NCBI GenBank assembly: GCA_963576475.1
Contig: OY754974.1
Location: forward strand, 6,435,274-6,499,273
Length of the DNA stretch: 64,000 nt
DNA from: Molanna angustata
Lineage: Eukaryota > Arthropoda > Insecta > Trichoptera > Molannidae
Direction: 5' to 3'
The notes below the pieces were generated by a model, which searched no databases, was not told the origin of the DNA, and was given only the letters and a program-made list of their open reading frames with translations. Shown here piece after piece: positions 10,926 through 23,320 of this stretch. The stretch's first letter is position 1. Each line of letters begins with the position of its first letter. A program made the position numbers and the translations under genes.

Positions 10926-13203
10926 AATGGGGGGTAATCAGCGACAGATGTGCGAGTGTACATCACTTTTAAAAAGGAGCACGACACATGCTGGGTGTAT
11001 TAATCACTTAAAAAGGAACTAACTATGAACTATGCGAGATGTTATTTTGCCTGTTGTATTTTCGATTAGCTGACAATCGAAAAGGATGGATGCACTATTC
11101 TAAAATGGTGTCTCACTGCATTTTTTTTATATTATATGGGTTCAAGTGTATGTGGAATGGCTGGCATAGCTCGTTACTTCAGGTGAATGGCAAAGAAGCA
11201 GTTTGGCTGAGGGGGTTATGGTAAAATTTAATTTATTTCATATGCCATTTTGGCACGTAAATGTTCACACCCCATATAGTAATTAATAATGAAAATTTAT
11301 GACTTACAACCCCCTTCAGTTATAAATCATATTATTTTGTGCCCACGAGTTCTGACTAAGGGGCTGCCGATGCAATTTACATTGTTTCTTTATAGAAGAC
11401 AACATTATCATCTTAACATCAGCTAAGTTCTTGATATTTTTGCAGCGGGCAAACTCTGCTCTTGTTAATTAGCGGAGAGTTATTGCGAATAATACAAGTC
11501 AATATCTTGTATAATATTTGGAAATGTAATTTGTCAAATTTGAATGCAGTGGAGTGCCTTTTCAATTTGAGAAAAATAATATATCGTTTCTTTTTGTAAA
11601 TATATTATATAGATTTACCTACCCTACAATGTCTGGCCACTACAGTAAGGATGAGTCAAAAAATACTTTTAAATATATTAAGTAAGTACAGTCATTACTT
11701 TATGTTCTTTGTGTGCCATTGGTTTTAACCAATGACAGGAGGAAGAAAAAGAAAAAATGTTTGCCTACCTTTCCTGGTCTGGTTCAAAACTAGAATTCTC
11801 CCAATGCCTCCTAATGTTCACAAACACTAAACTCATTAGTTGGCTGCGATGATTTGTTTTACAAGATTTGATGAGAGTCCGAAACATAAGTTCATACGGC
11901 GTGCTCTTGATGCTGACTGATTTTTGTAGGCAAATTTGTAGGTATGAAATATGAAAGTAATCTCAAAATATTGATGTGTCATGATATATACCTACTTATC
12001 CATGTGCATATATGTATATATGATGAGAATATCATTCGCTATAACATAATTATAGTTAACAACTTTAATTGTGTATTTTTGTTTTTTTTCGGCTAAATTT
12101 ACAATAATAAAATGTTAGCCAAATCATTCACTGTAGAAGACAAAAAGTTTCAACAATTCTATTCAAATATTTACCTATGAGATAAGTACACATATTACAA
12201 CGAAACTGATTAATATAATAGGATTTCGCAAGAAATTTAAGAGCCAGAAAATAAAATAGCGTCATTGAGTCCTTTATTCAAGATTTGCACTGCAAAAACG
12301 CATGAAAACATCAAAAATATGCATTGGAAAAGCATAATACATTTTTTAAACCTATCGATGAGTTGATACCATTCTTTATTTCAGCAACTGCCATTATTGT
12401 AATTTCAAATTAAAGCTTGATTGCTGTATTTTTAGTTTTAACACATTGATCTGCTTATTCCGTCAAGGAATAAAGGAATAAACAATATAATTATTATGTA
12501 AGTGATTGCTAATTCTATAAAGTAATCAATTATAAATTAAGCTAAATATTTGTTTGTGAGTATGTTTTCAATTTAAAGTTAATCATATTTTCCTCTTTAC
12601 AAGGCTTTCTTTCAACATAGCTACTTTCCACGGCCGTGATGAACCGAGGAAAGATGGCTCTAGACAATCCCTTCCTTTGAAGTACACGTCCGTACATGTC
12701 GCGTTATTTTCATATTATTTTCTTCTCCTTTCTTTATGCATGTTTTGAAGAAAAGTCTAGTAAATCTCCAGTTAGACTCCGGCAACATCTGTGACAGGAA
12801 AATAAAAATTCTTATTGACTGAGTTACAAGGGTGCATTCTCTAAACATGTAGACATTTTTATTAATATTTAAATCTTTCCTTTGCACAAGTTTATATTCC
12901 AAAGGCAAATATAAAAATTTAAATAAACAAAAATGTATAAATCATAGAATTAAAAAAAATATAATACGTATATTTTTAATGGTTTTTAAGTTATAGTGTA
13001 AACAGAGTGGAAATCTATTTTAAAAACTAATGAACAATTAATGAATAAGCAATAATTATACCAACGTATTTATCCACAAAATTCAATAACAATGACAGAA
13101 AATTTTCGTCGAGGAGACTCGGCATTATAAATTGTTACTATAAGTAGATACGCATAGAATTTTTATATTGGTATATTTACAGTAGAAAAGATCCATACAA
13201 ACG
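10926..13203. other. long unassigned AT-rich stretch
   Basis: Frames at 11039-11224 (+) and 12660-12908 (-) show no recognisable domain and AT-driven composition. No RNA gene or clear repeat seen. Confidence 0.4.
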
Positions 13204-13382
13204 ATTAATGTTCTTTTTTAACAGATTTTTAATTATCTCAATAGAGACGAAGTTGGAATATTTACTATAGGAGAACCGGGAAATCAAGGCACCTACAGGG
13301 CTTACGACCTGTCATCGGCTGGTTTACGTGATCACTTTATGCACTTGTGCAACTTTCACCAATTATGCCTTTTTAATGAGTT
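13204..13382. repeat. interspersed repeat, inverted pair of 31583-31745
   Basis: Contains GGGCTTACGACCTGTCATCG followed by CTGGTTTACGTGATCACTTT; the same block lies inverted at 31583-31745. Similarity extends on both sides, including CAATAGAGAC(G/A)AAGTT. Family unknown. Confidence 0.7.
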
Positions 13383-13537
13383 TGCATATGCAATAATAAA
13401 AAAAATATTCGATTAATGTTCTATTAAGAGAAATGATGATTAGTAAAATTATTTTTAATCTTGTTCGATTTGGGACGGTGTATGATAGTATAATAAAAAG
13501 AGGACATAAGTATAGAATGCAGATAAAACGGATATTA

Positions 13538-13802
13538 TAAGTAAAATGAAAGTGAAGCGTGGGGGGTTTGGGCATATTGAAAGAAAGAACGATGGACGAC
13601 TGACCAAAAAATAAACATGGGTGGAAGAAATGGAGTTAATACCGGGGATCGCATGACCTTGTGAATGATATTTTGAAAGAAGGAAACATAAGAAGCTTGA
13701 AGCTTGAGACGATGCATGTATGAAAAGGAAGCTTGGAATGTGTGCAAAAATAGAGTAGTATGGTGCTCGCTACTCTGTGCGTAAGATACCAGGCGTGATA
13801 AT
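13538..13802 (+). pseudogene. RTE-type LINE 3' end (GRGRPRKGW family), diverged
   Basis: Heavily mutated relative of the copies at 35011 and 36318. The order FGHIERKN - WVEEMELIPGIA - HDLVNDILKEGN - RRCMYEKEAW - SVCKIPGVI can be followed through frameshifts, ending at GGCGTGATA. The usual TATG tail is lost. Confidence 0.6.
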
Positions 13803-14230
13803 GTTTTTCTATTTTACCTTCGAAATAATAGGATTCTACAATCGACACGCTGTTTAAATCGTATTTCTCATAGATTTAAAGGATTAGAACCAATCCTTTG
13901 AAAAATATTATTAAAACGAAATATTGTTATTATAAAAAACGTATTTGTGTATGTGTGAGCCCTGTCGTCGAGAAGAATAACGTAAAAAGAAGCCGATATT
14001 TCTGAGACAATTGTATGTAGAAGTCAGAAGATAATAGTATCTGGGAATACACCCTGGAGGCTTGGCAATATTGTATCTTACTGAATGCCTTCTCTTTTTA
14101 TGTCCTTCTGGTACAGTTTGTTTATGAAAAATGCAATTTCATAGGAGTTATAATACTCTGTTGACATCCGATCGTAGCTATTAAATCTCTTTTTTTGCTT
14201 TTAAAACAAATGTATTCATTGCTTTCATAA
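13803..14230. other. unassigned DNA
   Basis: No feature recognised. Confidence 0.35.
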
Positions 14231-14520
14231 TTCTCTTCTTATTCTTCTTCATTCCCTCACTGCTGAGAGTCGTGATCCATGGAATCGCTAACGGACAGAA
14301 CGAATCGTCTTCAGTCATATCTGCTCTCCGCAGCTCGCATCGCCGAATAAAGGTCATCTCTTTAATCTGATGACAACATCGCGCAGGAGATCTGCTTCTA
14401 CTTCGTATACCTGAAACACTTTCTATGACTATTCTTTTTCCAAATTACCAGGCACTCTGCTGGCGATGTGATCAAAGAAGCTCAACACCCGGTGAATGTA
14501 TACTGTAGACAGTCCTCCCT
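14231..14520 (-). pseudogene. LINE 3' end with (GAAGAA)n tail
   Basis: On the minus strand it ends ...GGATCACGACTCTCAGCAG(T)GAGGGAATGAAGAAGAATAAGAAGAG. The same end is at 43656-43868 (+) and 61826-62190 (-). Encoded remnants include the 'RAExxDDWRRFVLSI' segment typical of an RTE-like LINE C-terminus. No intact frame. Confidence 0.7.
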
Positions 14521-14523
14521 ATT

Positions 14524-14878
14524 CAGTAACTATTGTAATTAAAATAGGAACGTATTAAAATTGTAAATTTTAGATTTACGGTCTTATTTCAGCGTTATAA
14601 AATACAAAACTTGGACTAAATGGAATAGGAACGTACCTATTTTGGCCGGAACGTTCTTAAAAAGTTACTGAATTAGACGTATTATGAATAAATACGAAAA
14701 TTATGAAATTTTCATCATTTTCATTATGAAAATTACGTCTAATAAGTATTCAAAATACGTCTAATTCCGGCCAAAATAGGTACGTTCCTATTCCATTTAG
14801 TTTGAAACGCTGAAATAAGACCGTAAATCTAAAATCTACAATTTAAGTACGTTCCTATTTTAGTTACAATAGTTACTG
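14524..14878. repeat. 355-bp foldback MITE (CAGTAAC...GTTACTG)
   Basis: Ends CAGTAACTATTGTAA / TTACAATAGTTACTG. The arms (14524-14665 and about 14735-14878) are inverted copies sharing AAAATAGGAACGTA, TTTAGATTTACGGTCTTATT and AATGGAATAGGAACGTACCT. The centre holds TTAGACGTATT repeats. One half is related to 33165-33265. CAGT/ACTG ends resemble Tc1/mariner-type MITEs, but a TA duplication is not evident. Confidence 0.85.
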
Positions 14879-17570
14879 AATTGGGGGTAATCTTCCTTTT
14901 ATTTTGAACCGCTTTGGGACTTGTTCTTAAGAAGCTTTTATAATACGATCCTTTTTGTTTGATTCGATTACAAAATAAAAATAATATATAATTTTTAAAT
15001 TTATAAATATAAATGAAACGACGATAAAATCACTTTGAAAATCATCAAATATTTATTTGCCCCTTTTCTTATAAAAATAAAAATGGTTCCTTTTAAGTTT
15101 AATTTATAATATATTTAGTTATTTTGCAGTTTTCTTTCTAAGCTCGTCTAGAATTTAGATATACCTTCTTTTAATTGGCTGTTAAATTATTACCAATATT
15201 AGATGTAACACTGTAATATATTACTGTTAGTCTTTCGAAAAATTATAAACAAATAAAAATAAATTGTAGAATTTTCTTTATTTCAATTAAAATTGCCAGA
15301 TTTAAAATATAAAATCTATTTCCTCTTTCTCAAAAAGAATAAATATTTGTACCGAGGAAGGGAGAACACTCATCAAACAATATTTTTTTTAATAATATTT
15401 TAATAAACTTCCAATTCAATTTTAATGGCTCAATTCAAAAATTTAAATAGTATATAATATGAATAGGTTTCACAATGTTCCCATAATTTGTATTTTAAAC
15501 TTTTGACTAAAAATCTAAATTTAAAAATAACAATCCATTGATTAAAAAATAATAATAATTCAACATTTGACGTGTCTTGTTTAAGACATCAAAATAAAAA
15601 CAAAACGTTTCCTTGAATAATTTAACTAATCCCTGGAATAATGAATACACTTCTAGTAATTTATATCCACTACCACATATTATCCAGAAGCTACTACTTA
15701 TGTAACAGATTTAATTAAATCTGGTTTAACTTTTTAGGACTTTTTTTTATTCTGAATCAAAGTACCGGACCTTTTGTTGATGGTCCCATAAACAACATTA
15801 AAAAAAACAATGATTATTTTTGTACGTACGCATTCCTCACTAGAGAAGTTTTTAATATATTTTGACGATAAATTGGAGCATTTTAGTTAGACCTTCGACA
15901 ATATTTATGACTACCAAATGCCTACAGTTCTAAACGGAAGCATTGCCCCTGTTTTAATTTTATAGCTTGATTATTTTCGTATTATTCCGAGGGACTACCC
16001 TAGGCCGGCCCTGTCATGGCCCGTTGGGTCTGGGTTGAACTGGCCTTTTTTAGATTTATTAATTTTTAATCCCGTATTTACCAATTATTTCTCATTATAC
16101 AGGAATCCAGATTGAATCTAAAATGCTAGCTATTTAATTAACATTGTTTTAAAATGATAGAGATACTCGTGTTGATTGTTTTGTAAGTTAAAATTATTTT
16201 TACGGAATATACGGTATACATCAATTCCGTTTCATAGTTTATAATGTTTAGTCAAAGAATAATGCGCTGTTCTTGAGAATGGCTTAATTTAAGAAGGCCA
16301 ATATTTTTTATCTACAAAACTTTGGTTTTTTATAGGTAAAAAAATACATAGACTCCAGAAAGGACCAATGTGTATAAAACCTTTTATATAGATTTCAAAA
16401 GTATCATTTAGGCTCGTAGTCTTATGGCCTGTAAAAACAATGTGATCAATTTTTTTCATTATAATTTTTTGGCTAATTGATTCAAATCTATGCGCGCCAA
16501 ATCATTAAGGTAGCCCATAATTAAGTGCATATTAATAAGTTAGTGTTGAATACACGAAGGAAAAGTTCTTTTAATATATTGTGTGCTTCCTTTGTATTTT
16601 TGTGTAATATTTGAATATTTTATTGTTTTTTGTTAGTTTTATATATTTCATACTGTGAAATTTTTTAAATTTTTTATCGTGTAAATATGTCTATTGGTTA
16701 TACTAGATGTAAGAAAACGCATTTATTTTTTACATCTAAATAAAATTTACATATATGCATACATATGAAAGAGAGAATCTGCTCTGCCAAAAAACTGCTT
16801 TGCAGTTTGGCGGTAAAATAAGAATGTATTACTTTTTATTAAAAAAAAAAAATAAAAATTTTGATAATTAATACCTCTTTAGTAAAATTTAGGAAATAAA
16901 TTTAATTTGACCTAGCAAAAATTGGTATATTTTTTTAATATGTAGGTATAAATTCAATCGTATTTGCGATGCGGTCACCGATTCACAATAGTCCAATAAA
17001 AGCAAAATAGAATTGTCTCATTGCTCCCAAGCTTTGCACAAAATGAAAAATAGAAGATATATTTAATCAAAAATATCATTACAATTTCTTGCAAATTCAA
17101 GCTTTTGTATTCAAATTGCCATTCTGCATCGTTGTTATTTTATATTGCCAGTATGCAAACTCATAAAATCCATTCCTTATAAGATACAATTAATTCTATG
17201 CGAAGACGGTATATTGTAGGTACTTTTTCAGATTTAAATATTCGTCAAATGAAAAACAATTTTATTGCCATTAACTCATGAAGGAATCTACATATATAAT
17301 TTAAAATTAATTACCATACAATGCATGGAATGTAGGAATTTATGTATCTATTAATCCCAATGGATGGTCCTTTTTGAATAATAAATAATTTTCATATGAA
17401 AAGATCCTGTGTCTCTGTAACTATTTATTTCTTAAGATATTTAAATACTAAAGCATCCCGTATATTGTATTACAATAATACTTGCTCGTCCCCAAGGATT
17501 TAAATTGAATTTTTAATTACACTGGATGATTCTGAAATCAAATCATTGTACTAATATTTTTTGTACCTAC
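14879..17570. other. long AT-rich unassigned stretch
   Basis: No gene or repeat family recognised. A small hairpin, GCCAAAAAACTGC-TTT-GCAGTTTGGC, lies at about 16787-16812. Confidence 0.4.
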
Positions 17571-17574
17571 AAAT

Positions 17575-17880
17575 AAACATTGTTCATTCCATCACTCCGT
17601 GTGCCGTAGGAGGTCGGCAGAAAGAGACGAACGCCATAATTTTCCATCTTGGACCCATCCGTGCATCGTCTCATACATGTCCATCTATTATTCTAGCTTC
17701 TTACATTTATTTCCCTCTTTCAGAAGGTCGTTCACATGTTTGAGCCGTCCATTTCTCCCGATCGTTTCTCCGTCAGGTATTCTTGATTCGTTCTTATTAT
17801 GTGGACAAAACACTTCATATATTTCATTTGCTTTAGATGTGCTGCATGGTAATCGGGACCCTCGAGAGTGAGGCATTCTT
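17575..17880 (-). pseudogene. RTE-type LINE 3' end (GRGRPRKGW family), diverged
   Basis: The minus strand contains GRNGRLKHVNDLLKEGNK, matching 'GRxRPRKGWxDHVNDILKxGN', followed by MYETMHG (MRRCMN) and KLWRSSLSADL (KMWRSVLSAYP). The 3' end lies near 17590. Broken. Confidence 0.6.
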
Positions 17881-18470
17881 CTTCTTGCATTCTTTCCTAA
17901 TGTCCTTTAAGATCAACATGTCATACATTGTCCTGTTTCATGTTCTTCCCAGCGATCTCCTTTCATTTGCATTTATTCTACTACCAAATGTCTTTGGCCA
18001 CTTTATTAATTATATCTAGATATTTTTTCATCATATATTGTTGATCAAGCTTATAAAATAATTGGGTTTGTTTCGAGAATTTCTGATCCGTTTAGACCAT
18101 TTGTTACCCTGAAGGTCCTTTACAACTTGTTAGGAGTCATTTGGAGTTTGGGTCTGTGGTCTGTAATCCTCAGTATACAACGTATATATTGACAAAATCG
18201 AAAGAATCTAACAAAAGTTTGCTTCACATCTTGATTTTCTCCTTAGTCTCAACATTTGTAATTGTGCGATATTGGCAAAGAATAGATAGGACAAAATGGA
18301 AAATGAAAGGAGTGGACTAACTGTGCCAGCTGTTTTCTTCCTTTTCTCTGTCGCGTTAGTTCTCCTTCTCGTCACTGATTCAACAAATATGTTCACTAAT
18401 TGTCTAATTGTAATTTAAAATGAATACGTGCAATGCCGCGAACGTATGTAAATTGTTTTTATATGTATGA
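17881..18470. other. unassigned DNA
   Basis: No recognisable feature. Confidence 0.35.
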
Positions 18471-18600
18471 ATTGCGCACGGCGCGCGGCGCTTGTATAAC
18501 ACAATGATGATGTAGGGAGACGCGTATTTGCGAGTCTGAAGAACGTGGCTGGCTCGCGCGCGAACAGAGGCGAGATTGTTGTTGCCACGTTCAGATATGG
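18471..18600. other. CpG-rich island in AT-rich DNA
   Basis: GCGCACGGCGCGCGGCGC and GGCTGGCTCGCGCGCGAAC give a local cluster of CpG unlike anything else nearby. Possible promoter, LTR or element end; no TATA-initiator pair or LTR boundary was identified. Confidence 0.4.
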
Positions 18601-18753
18601 ATGTAGGAATGATGAGGTTTAGGTATGTCAGGAAGATGAGGATAGGTACAAATAGGAAGTATCTGTCATCTGCGCCAACAGTAATTATGCTGAATCAATA
18701 CATTACCATAATTTATAAACTCGAACTGCAGGACACTTACAGATATTATATTT

Positions 18754-18999
18754 TTGTTTGAGTTGGTAAATAATTTTGTGGTTTCCCCAGGCTTGATGAA
18801 ACAAAAATACTATTACTATCTGGAAGGAACAACCAGATATCCTAACTACACTCAGAATGCTTATGTGTACCGTGCTTGCGCTATGTACAATGCATTCTTT
18901 AATACACTCGAAATCTCTGCAAATTCTCTCAATGCGTTTAGGACTGCTGTCTCCTGCTATCTTTCGATGTATTTTGATGAGCCAGCTATCTTATTATAG
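18754..18999 (+). pseudogene. possible retrotransposon ORF C-terminal fragment
   Basis: An 81-codon frame includes RACAMYNAFFNTLEISANSL and FRTAVSCYLS. The spacing resembles the 'R..yWNxLP..i...sl..FR..l..yL' end of LINE ORF2 proteins, with the key W and P missing. The upstream frame is not conserved. It could be chance. Confidence 0.35.
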
Positions 19000-19576
19000 T
19001 GTTTTTGATGTACAAGTAAATTAATTATGTTTTATTTGTATTTTTTTAGTTGAATTTTTGCTATTAAATAATGCATGGAGCTTTCACTGCAACATTGTTT
19101 TATAAATTGTGTTTAATGTATATAAACTAATAATTAAAAAAAAAAATCATTTCATATAATTTGATTCATAACAAAAGTTTGATAAATACATTTAAGAGAC
19201 AGAAATGGAATAAGGTTAAAATTAAGTGTCAGCCTATTGGTGTGAAATAAAACAGTTTAAGATATCTTGATTTACATTTTCCAATTAAAGACCCGCTTCT
19301 TGTATTTAAGTGTCACTACCTTGACACAGACTTTATTTATTACTTGCATACAACTTCTGATCGATACCTTCCTACCTTCTAAAATTATCAGTTAGTAACA
19401 TAATTTAGGAAATATGGTATTATTTGGTGAAATCAAACTAGTTTTATAAAAAAACGAATAATTTCTTCTTCGAAAAATATAAAAAAAGAAATTATTAAAG
19501 GTAGCATACGGAAGAAGTCAACAATTGGACAATGAAACAATAGTTCAATGAATAGCAACCTACAAACCTATTGTAA
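19000..19576. other. AT-rich DNA, nothing recognised
   Basis: No gene, RNA or repeat recognised. Confidence 0.35.
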
Positions 19577-19670
19577 AAATGTGTGATTTATTTATTTATA
19601 TTTTTGTAAAATATAAAAAATATAATGCACACTGGCGGGCTCGTCGCCATGAGGCGATTTCTTCCAACCA
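19577..19670 (-). repeat. LINE 3' tail with conserved hairpin
   Basis: The minus strand reads TGGTTGGAAGAAATCGCCTC-ATGGCGACGAGCCCGCC and then a TAAATAAATAAAT-type tail. The TCGCC/GGCGA stem is the equivalent of ATTGCC/GGCAAT in the other tails at 25036, 28915, 50386 and 51468. Confidence 0.65.
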
Positions 19671-20001
19671 GACAAAATTGCATTGCATTGCATTTATTTT
19701 AAGACAAATAAACTTTAAAACATTTCTCTTTTTTATTAGATAAATTTCAAAGAAGAAAACTTGATTTTGTATTTAATTTGATTTGTGACTCAAGTCAAAT
19801 AATATTGTTATATATTATACTGAGTGTATATGTACGTTGGGAAGACCATAGAGCAAATATTAATGTCAAACTGCTACATAACATAAATGGCAACAACGGG
19901 TGTGCATATTATGGTAGAAATAATATTGGAATAATAATATATCAAAATTTACTGTATCTGTTTATACTTTTGTGTTTAAGATATTAGTAACTATGTAATA
20001 T

Positions 20002-20205
20002 TGTAATTTGTTGTGTTATGATGTCTGGTGTCCGCTCTATGTAACTATGTAAAAACAATATGTCAAATATTTGGCTTGGTAAAATTGTAAACTGCTAGCC
20101 CTGGAACAGGGTTACCTAGTTGGGCAGCAGTAATCTTCATAATAGTCTTTGTGATAAAGGTGTGAAAAATAAATAAATAAAATAAATAAATAAAATAAAA
20201 TTGTA
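20002..20205 (+). repeat. probable retrotransposon 3' end with (AAATA)n tail
   Basis: CTGGAACAGGGTTACCTAGT is followed by AATAAATAAATAAAATAAAT at about 20168-20200, the look of a LINE or SINE 3' end. Single copy here; family unknown. Confidence 0.4.
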
Positions 20206-20330
20206 TTGCGAATGTGCATTGCATATATATCAACAAAAGTGTGAATGCGAATTATTGTGTAATTGTTGTGAATTTCATACAATTGTAATAACAATAATTT
20301 AAACACTTTCTTGCACCCTGCGCAAGGGCA

Positions 20331-20447
20331 ATTTTCAACTTACCACTGTTTCTAGCCTGGAGAAGCAAAAATTGCGTGAGAAATGAATTTAAATAAATTT
20401 CTCCTCTACTGGGGATCGAACCCAGGACGCCCGCTATGTCAAATAAT
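20331..20447 (-). repeat. tRNA-like SINE remnant (TTGCGTGA family)
   Basis: Contains a minus-strand B-box (TGGGTTCGATCCCC) and the block ATTGCGTGAGAAATGAATTT; a second copy is at 42525-42660 with the same order. It abuts the HINE starting at 20448. Confidence 0.55.
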
Positions 20448-21487
20448 CCAACTGTCGATTTGTTCAGGAGAACTTTGTTCTCTTAACATATCGACAATGT
20501 ATCAAGCCAGAATACGCGAGAATTGTATGGAGAGGTCTACTTTTTTCACGGCTTTTCCAACTTTGAAGTCAAAAAACACCAACTTAGAGGCTTCGCAGCA
20601 TATATGTTCCATACACGGATTTACTCAGAATTCGGAGTAGAACATTTCGTGTGTCTGTGTGTGTGTGTGTCTGTGTGTGTGTCTGTGTGTCTGTGTGTGT
20701 GTGTGTCTGTGTGTCCGTCCCCCCCTTATAACTTTTGATCCGCTCAACTTACAGAGCCTAAAATTTCAGAATATATAAACAGTTACAGGCCTACAAAACT
20801 TTTATACTCGGAATTTTGAATTTTTGTTTCAGTCAGGGGTTATCAACTTTTGAATTTTTATTTTATTTTTCCATATATCTCAGAAACCATAAACGCTAGA
20901 ACGCTGAAAATTGGTACAAACATAGGAAAATACAAAATCTCAAATAAGTTTTTTCAAAAAAATTCCAGGGTTTCTCAAACATTTTTTATTAAGAAAAATA
21001 TTTTTTTTATGATAAATTTATGAGTTTAACTGCCTATATTTCCAAAACTTTTACAATTATCGAAAAAAGCCGAAACACCCCAACTAGATAATTTAATTTT
21101 CTATAAAAAATATTAACATTGTAGTAGAAGATCTCAATTTTTTTTTAACAATTTTTTTAAAAATTGAATTTAGTGACGACATCGCTTCATACATTTTGTA
21201 TGGCAGTCGCCTATACACAATATGTAAGAAGACTTAATAGTTTGATACGTCATCTCCAAACATACATACATACCATCATGCTATTTGCATATTCTGGGTA
21301 GGAAAAAGGATCTTCCTCCATACTATCCTATCTTGACATACATACCTACATATGTTGTATAGAAAACAAAATATCTGAAAATATTCAATAATAATATGTA
21401 TCTATGGGTTTATAGTTTGGTACATATTCTTCAACTATACATACTATCGCTATCGACAGTTGGATCTCATGTGTTACATGCAACTAG
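20448..21487 (+). mobile_element. HINE copy 2, full length
   Basis: Full-length 1040-bp copy, T|CCAACTGTCGATTTGTTCAG ... CAACTAG|T. The 5' end folds on itself: TGTCGAT pairs with ATCGACA at about 20490, with AGAAC/GTTCT inside. A GTGTGTCTGTG microsatellite at 20650-20715 ends in CCGTCCCCCC. The inverse subterminal repeat and CATGT/ACATG hairpin are intact. No coding capacity beyond a short frame also open in copies 3 and 4. Confidence 0.92.
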
Positions 21488-21501
21488 TTATATAACACGC
21501 A

Positions 21502-21658
21502 CCCAATAACAAGTTGCCACATTCTGGAGACGCGATATTTATCGTCTCACAGATCCAGACTGAGAACACAATTAAAAACTGTGTCTCCACCGGGAATCGA
21601 ACCCGGGATCCTCGGATCAGCAGTCAGATACCCAACCAACTGAGCCACGAGGGCCGAG
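21502..21658 (-). repeat. tRNA-derived SINE (GGCTCAGTTGG family)
   Basis: The minus strand reads CTCGTGGCTCAGTTGGTTGG (A box), GGGTTCGATTCCCGG (B box), then CTGTGAGACGAT, ending GTGGCAACTTGTTATTGGG. Copies also at 32278 (+) and 53021 (-). It sits 14 bp after the HINE end. The tRNA-like part is well preserved, but this is a SINE, not a tRNA gene. Confidence 0.85.
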
Positions 21659-22007
21659 ATAATTCGACACTAAACGAGGGATTCCGAGCTACCTATGGCA
21701 ATTGAATGTGTCAAAATCAATTAAGGTTAAAAAAGGCGAGACATTAGGATAGGTTAAATTAATGGGACGACATTTAATGAGGATTTAAATGTTTTTGATC
21801 GAATAAATTATACAAATTAACTTTGTTTACCCTCCTTTTTCAATATTGTTTTGAATCAACGCCTCGAACCAAAACGAGTCTGTTATGTTTCAAAGTGTCA
21901 CTTTAGCCACCTAAATTAACTTAATTACTTTCCATGGAAGTTTTAAAAACACTTAATTAAAACCCAGTATATTTAAGTTATGTTTTAAACATATCTCTTA
22001 CCTCAAA
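21659..22007. other. unassigned DNA
   Basis: No recognised feature. Confidence 0.35.
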
Positions 22008-22445
22008 GTGTGTCTTGTTATCATTTATTTTTTATATACTCTATTTTATTTTTTTAACTCACCAATACCGCGATTGTATAAGTTTGGTAATGAACTGTGT
22101 GATGTTGCAGATATTTTCGGAGATAGCTTACCGGTATTCAAAAAAAAATATATGGATCTTTCATATCGATATAGCTGTCAACTTATATAGCTGCAGTCGA
22201 TCTATTGTCATCGATTTTTTTCCCTCTTATCATTATTTTTTTTCTAAGTATCTGATTCTTTTTTGTCTATTTTTATATTAATCTGTTTTTATCAGAATCT
22301 ATATTTTATGTTTTTATATTTCATCAATGTCTATATTTTTATTTGTTTCTATATTTCATCTTTTATGTAATTTATTATTGTTAGTGTATATTGTAACAAG
22401 TATATGCCGTATATTTTGTAAATAAATAAATCAATAAATAAATAA
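22008..22445 (+). pseudogene. LINE ORF2 C-terminus and 3' UTR
   Basis: PIPRLYKFGNELCDVADIF followed by FKKKYMDLSY matches the '...R(F/L)WNxLPxxv...FKrrlk' end of a Jockey/CR1-like LINE polyprotein. The 3' UTR (TCTGATTCTTTTTTGTCTAT ... GCCGTATATTTTGTAAATAA) ends in ATAAATAAATAAATT. The same 3' UTR, split by insertions, is at 34870-36317. Only the last ~50 codons remain. Confidence 0.65.
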
Positions 22446-22707
22446 ATTATTAAATGAAGGCAATCTGAAATACAAATATATAAAAAAAAATACCAAAAAA
22501 TATTTATTTAAAAAAAATGTGATTTAGTGTGGGTACCGGCATAAGGGAGTGACTTTTGAACTAACATAATATATATTTGTATTCAGGTCATTTGAATTTC
22601 GTATTCTGAACCTGATGTTGTTCCTAAAACTAAACTAAGTGCACCGTAGATAATGATTTGATCTCAAATTGTCTATGGTGCAGACTACGCCATAGATTTT
22701 TATTAAA

Positions 22708-23320
22708 CTAGTTGCATGTAAAACATGAGATCCAACTGTCGATAGCGATAGTATGTATAGTTGAAGAATAAGAATCAAACGATAAGCCCAATTATCCAAA
22801 TTGTTGAAAATTTTAACACATGTTGGTATGTATGTCAAGATAGGACAGTATGGAGGTCAGTCCTCTTTTCCTACCCGGAATATGAAAACAGCACGATGGT
22901 TCTGTATGTATGTTTGGAGATTAAGTACCTATCAAACTATTAAGTCTTCTTACATATTGTGTATAGGCGACTGCCATACAAATTGTATGAAGCAATGTCG
23001 TCACTAAATTCAATTTTTATAAAAATTGTTAAAAAAAATTTAGATGTGCTAATATAATGTTAAAACTTTTTATAGAAAATTAAATTATGTAGTTGGGGAG
23101 TTTCGGCTTTTTTCGATATTTTTAAAAAAATGGAAATATAGGCAGTTAAACACACAAATTTATCATAACATTTTTTTCTTAATAAAAAATGTCTGAGAAT
23201 CTCTGGAACATTTTTAAAAAGATAAATTCGAGAGTTGTATTTGTCTATACCTACCATTTAGAAAAATTAATTATATTTTTCAAAAGTTGATAACCCATGA
23301 CTAAAACAAAAATTCAAAAT
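22708..23320 (-). mobile_element. HINE copy 7, 5'-truncated
   Basis: Minus-strand copy whose CTAG end is at 22708-22711, with the hairpin (CATGT/ttt/ACATG with one change) and ATCGACAGTTGG. Similarity to the other copies stops at about 23320 before the microsatellite, so the 5' third is missing. Confidence 0.85.
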
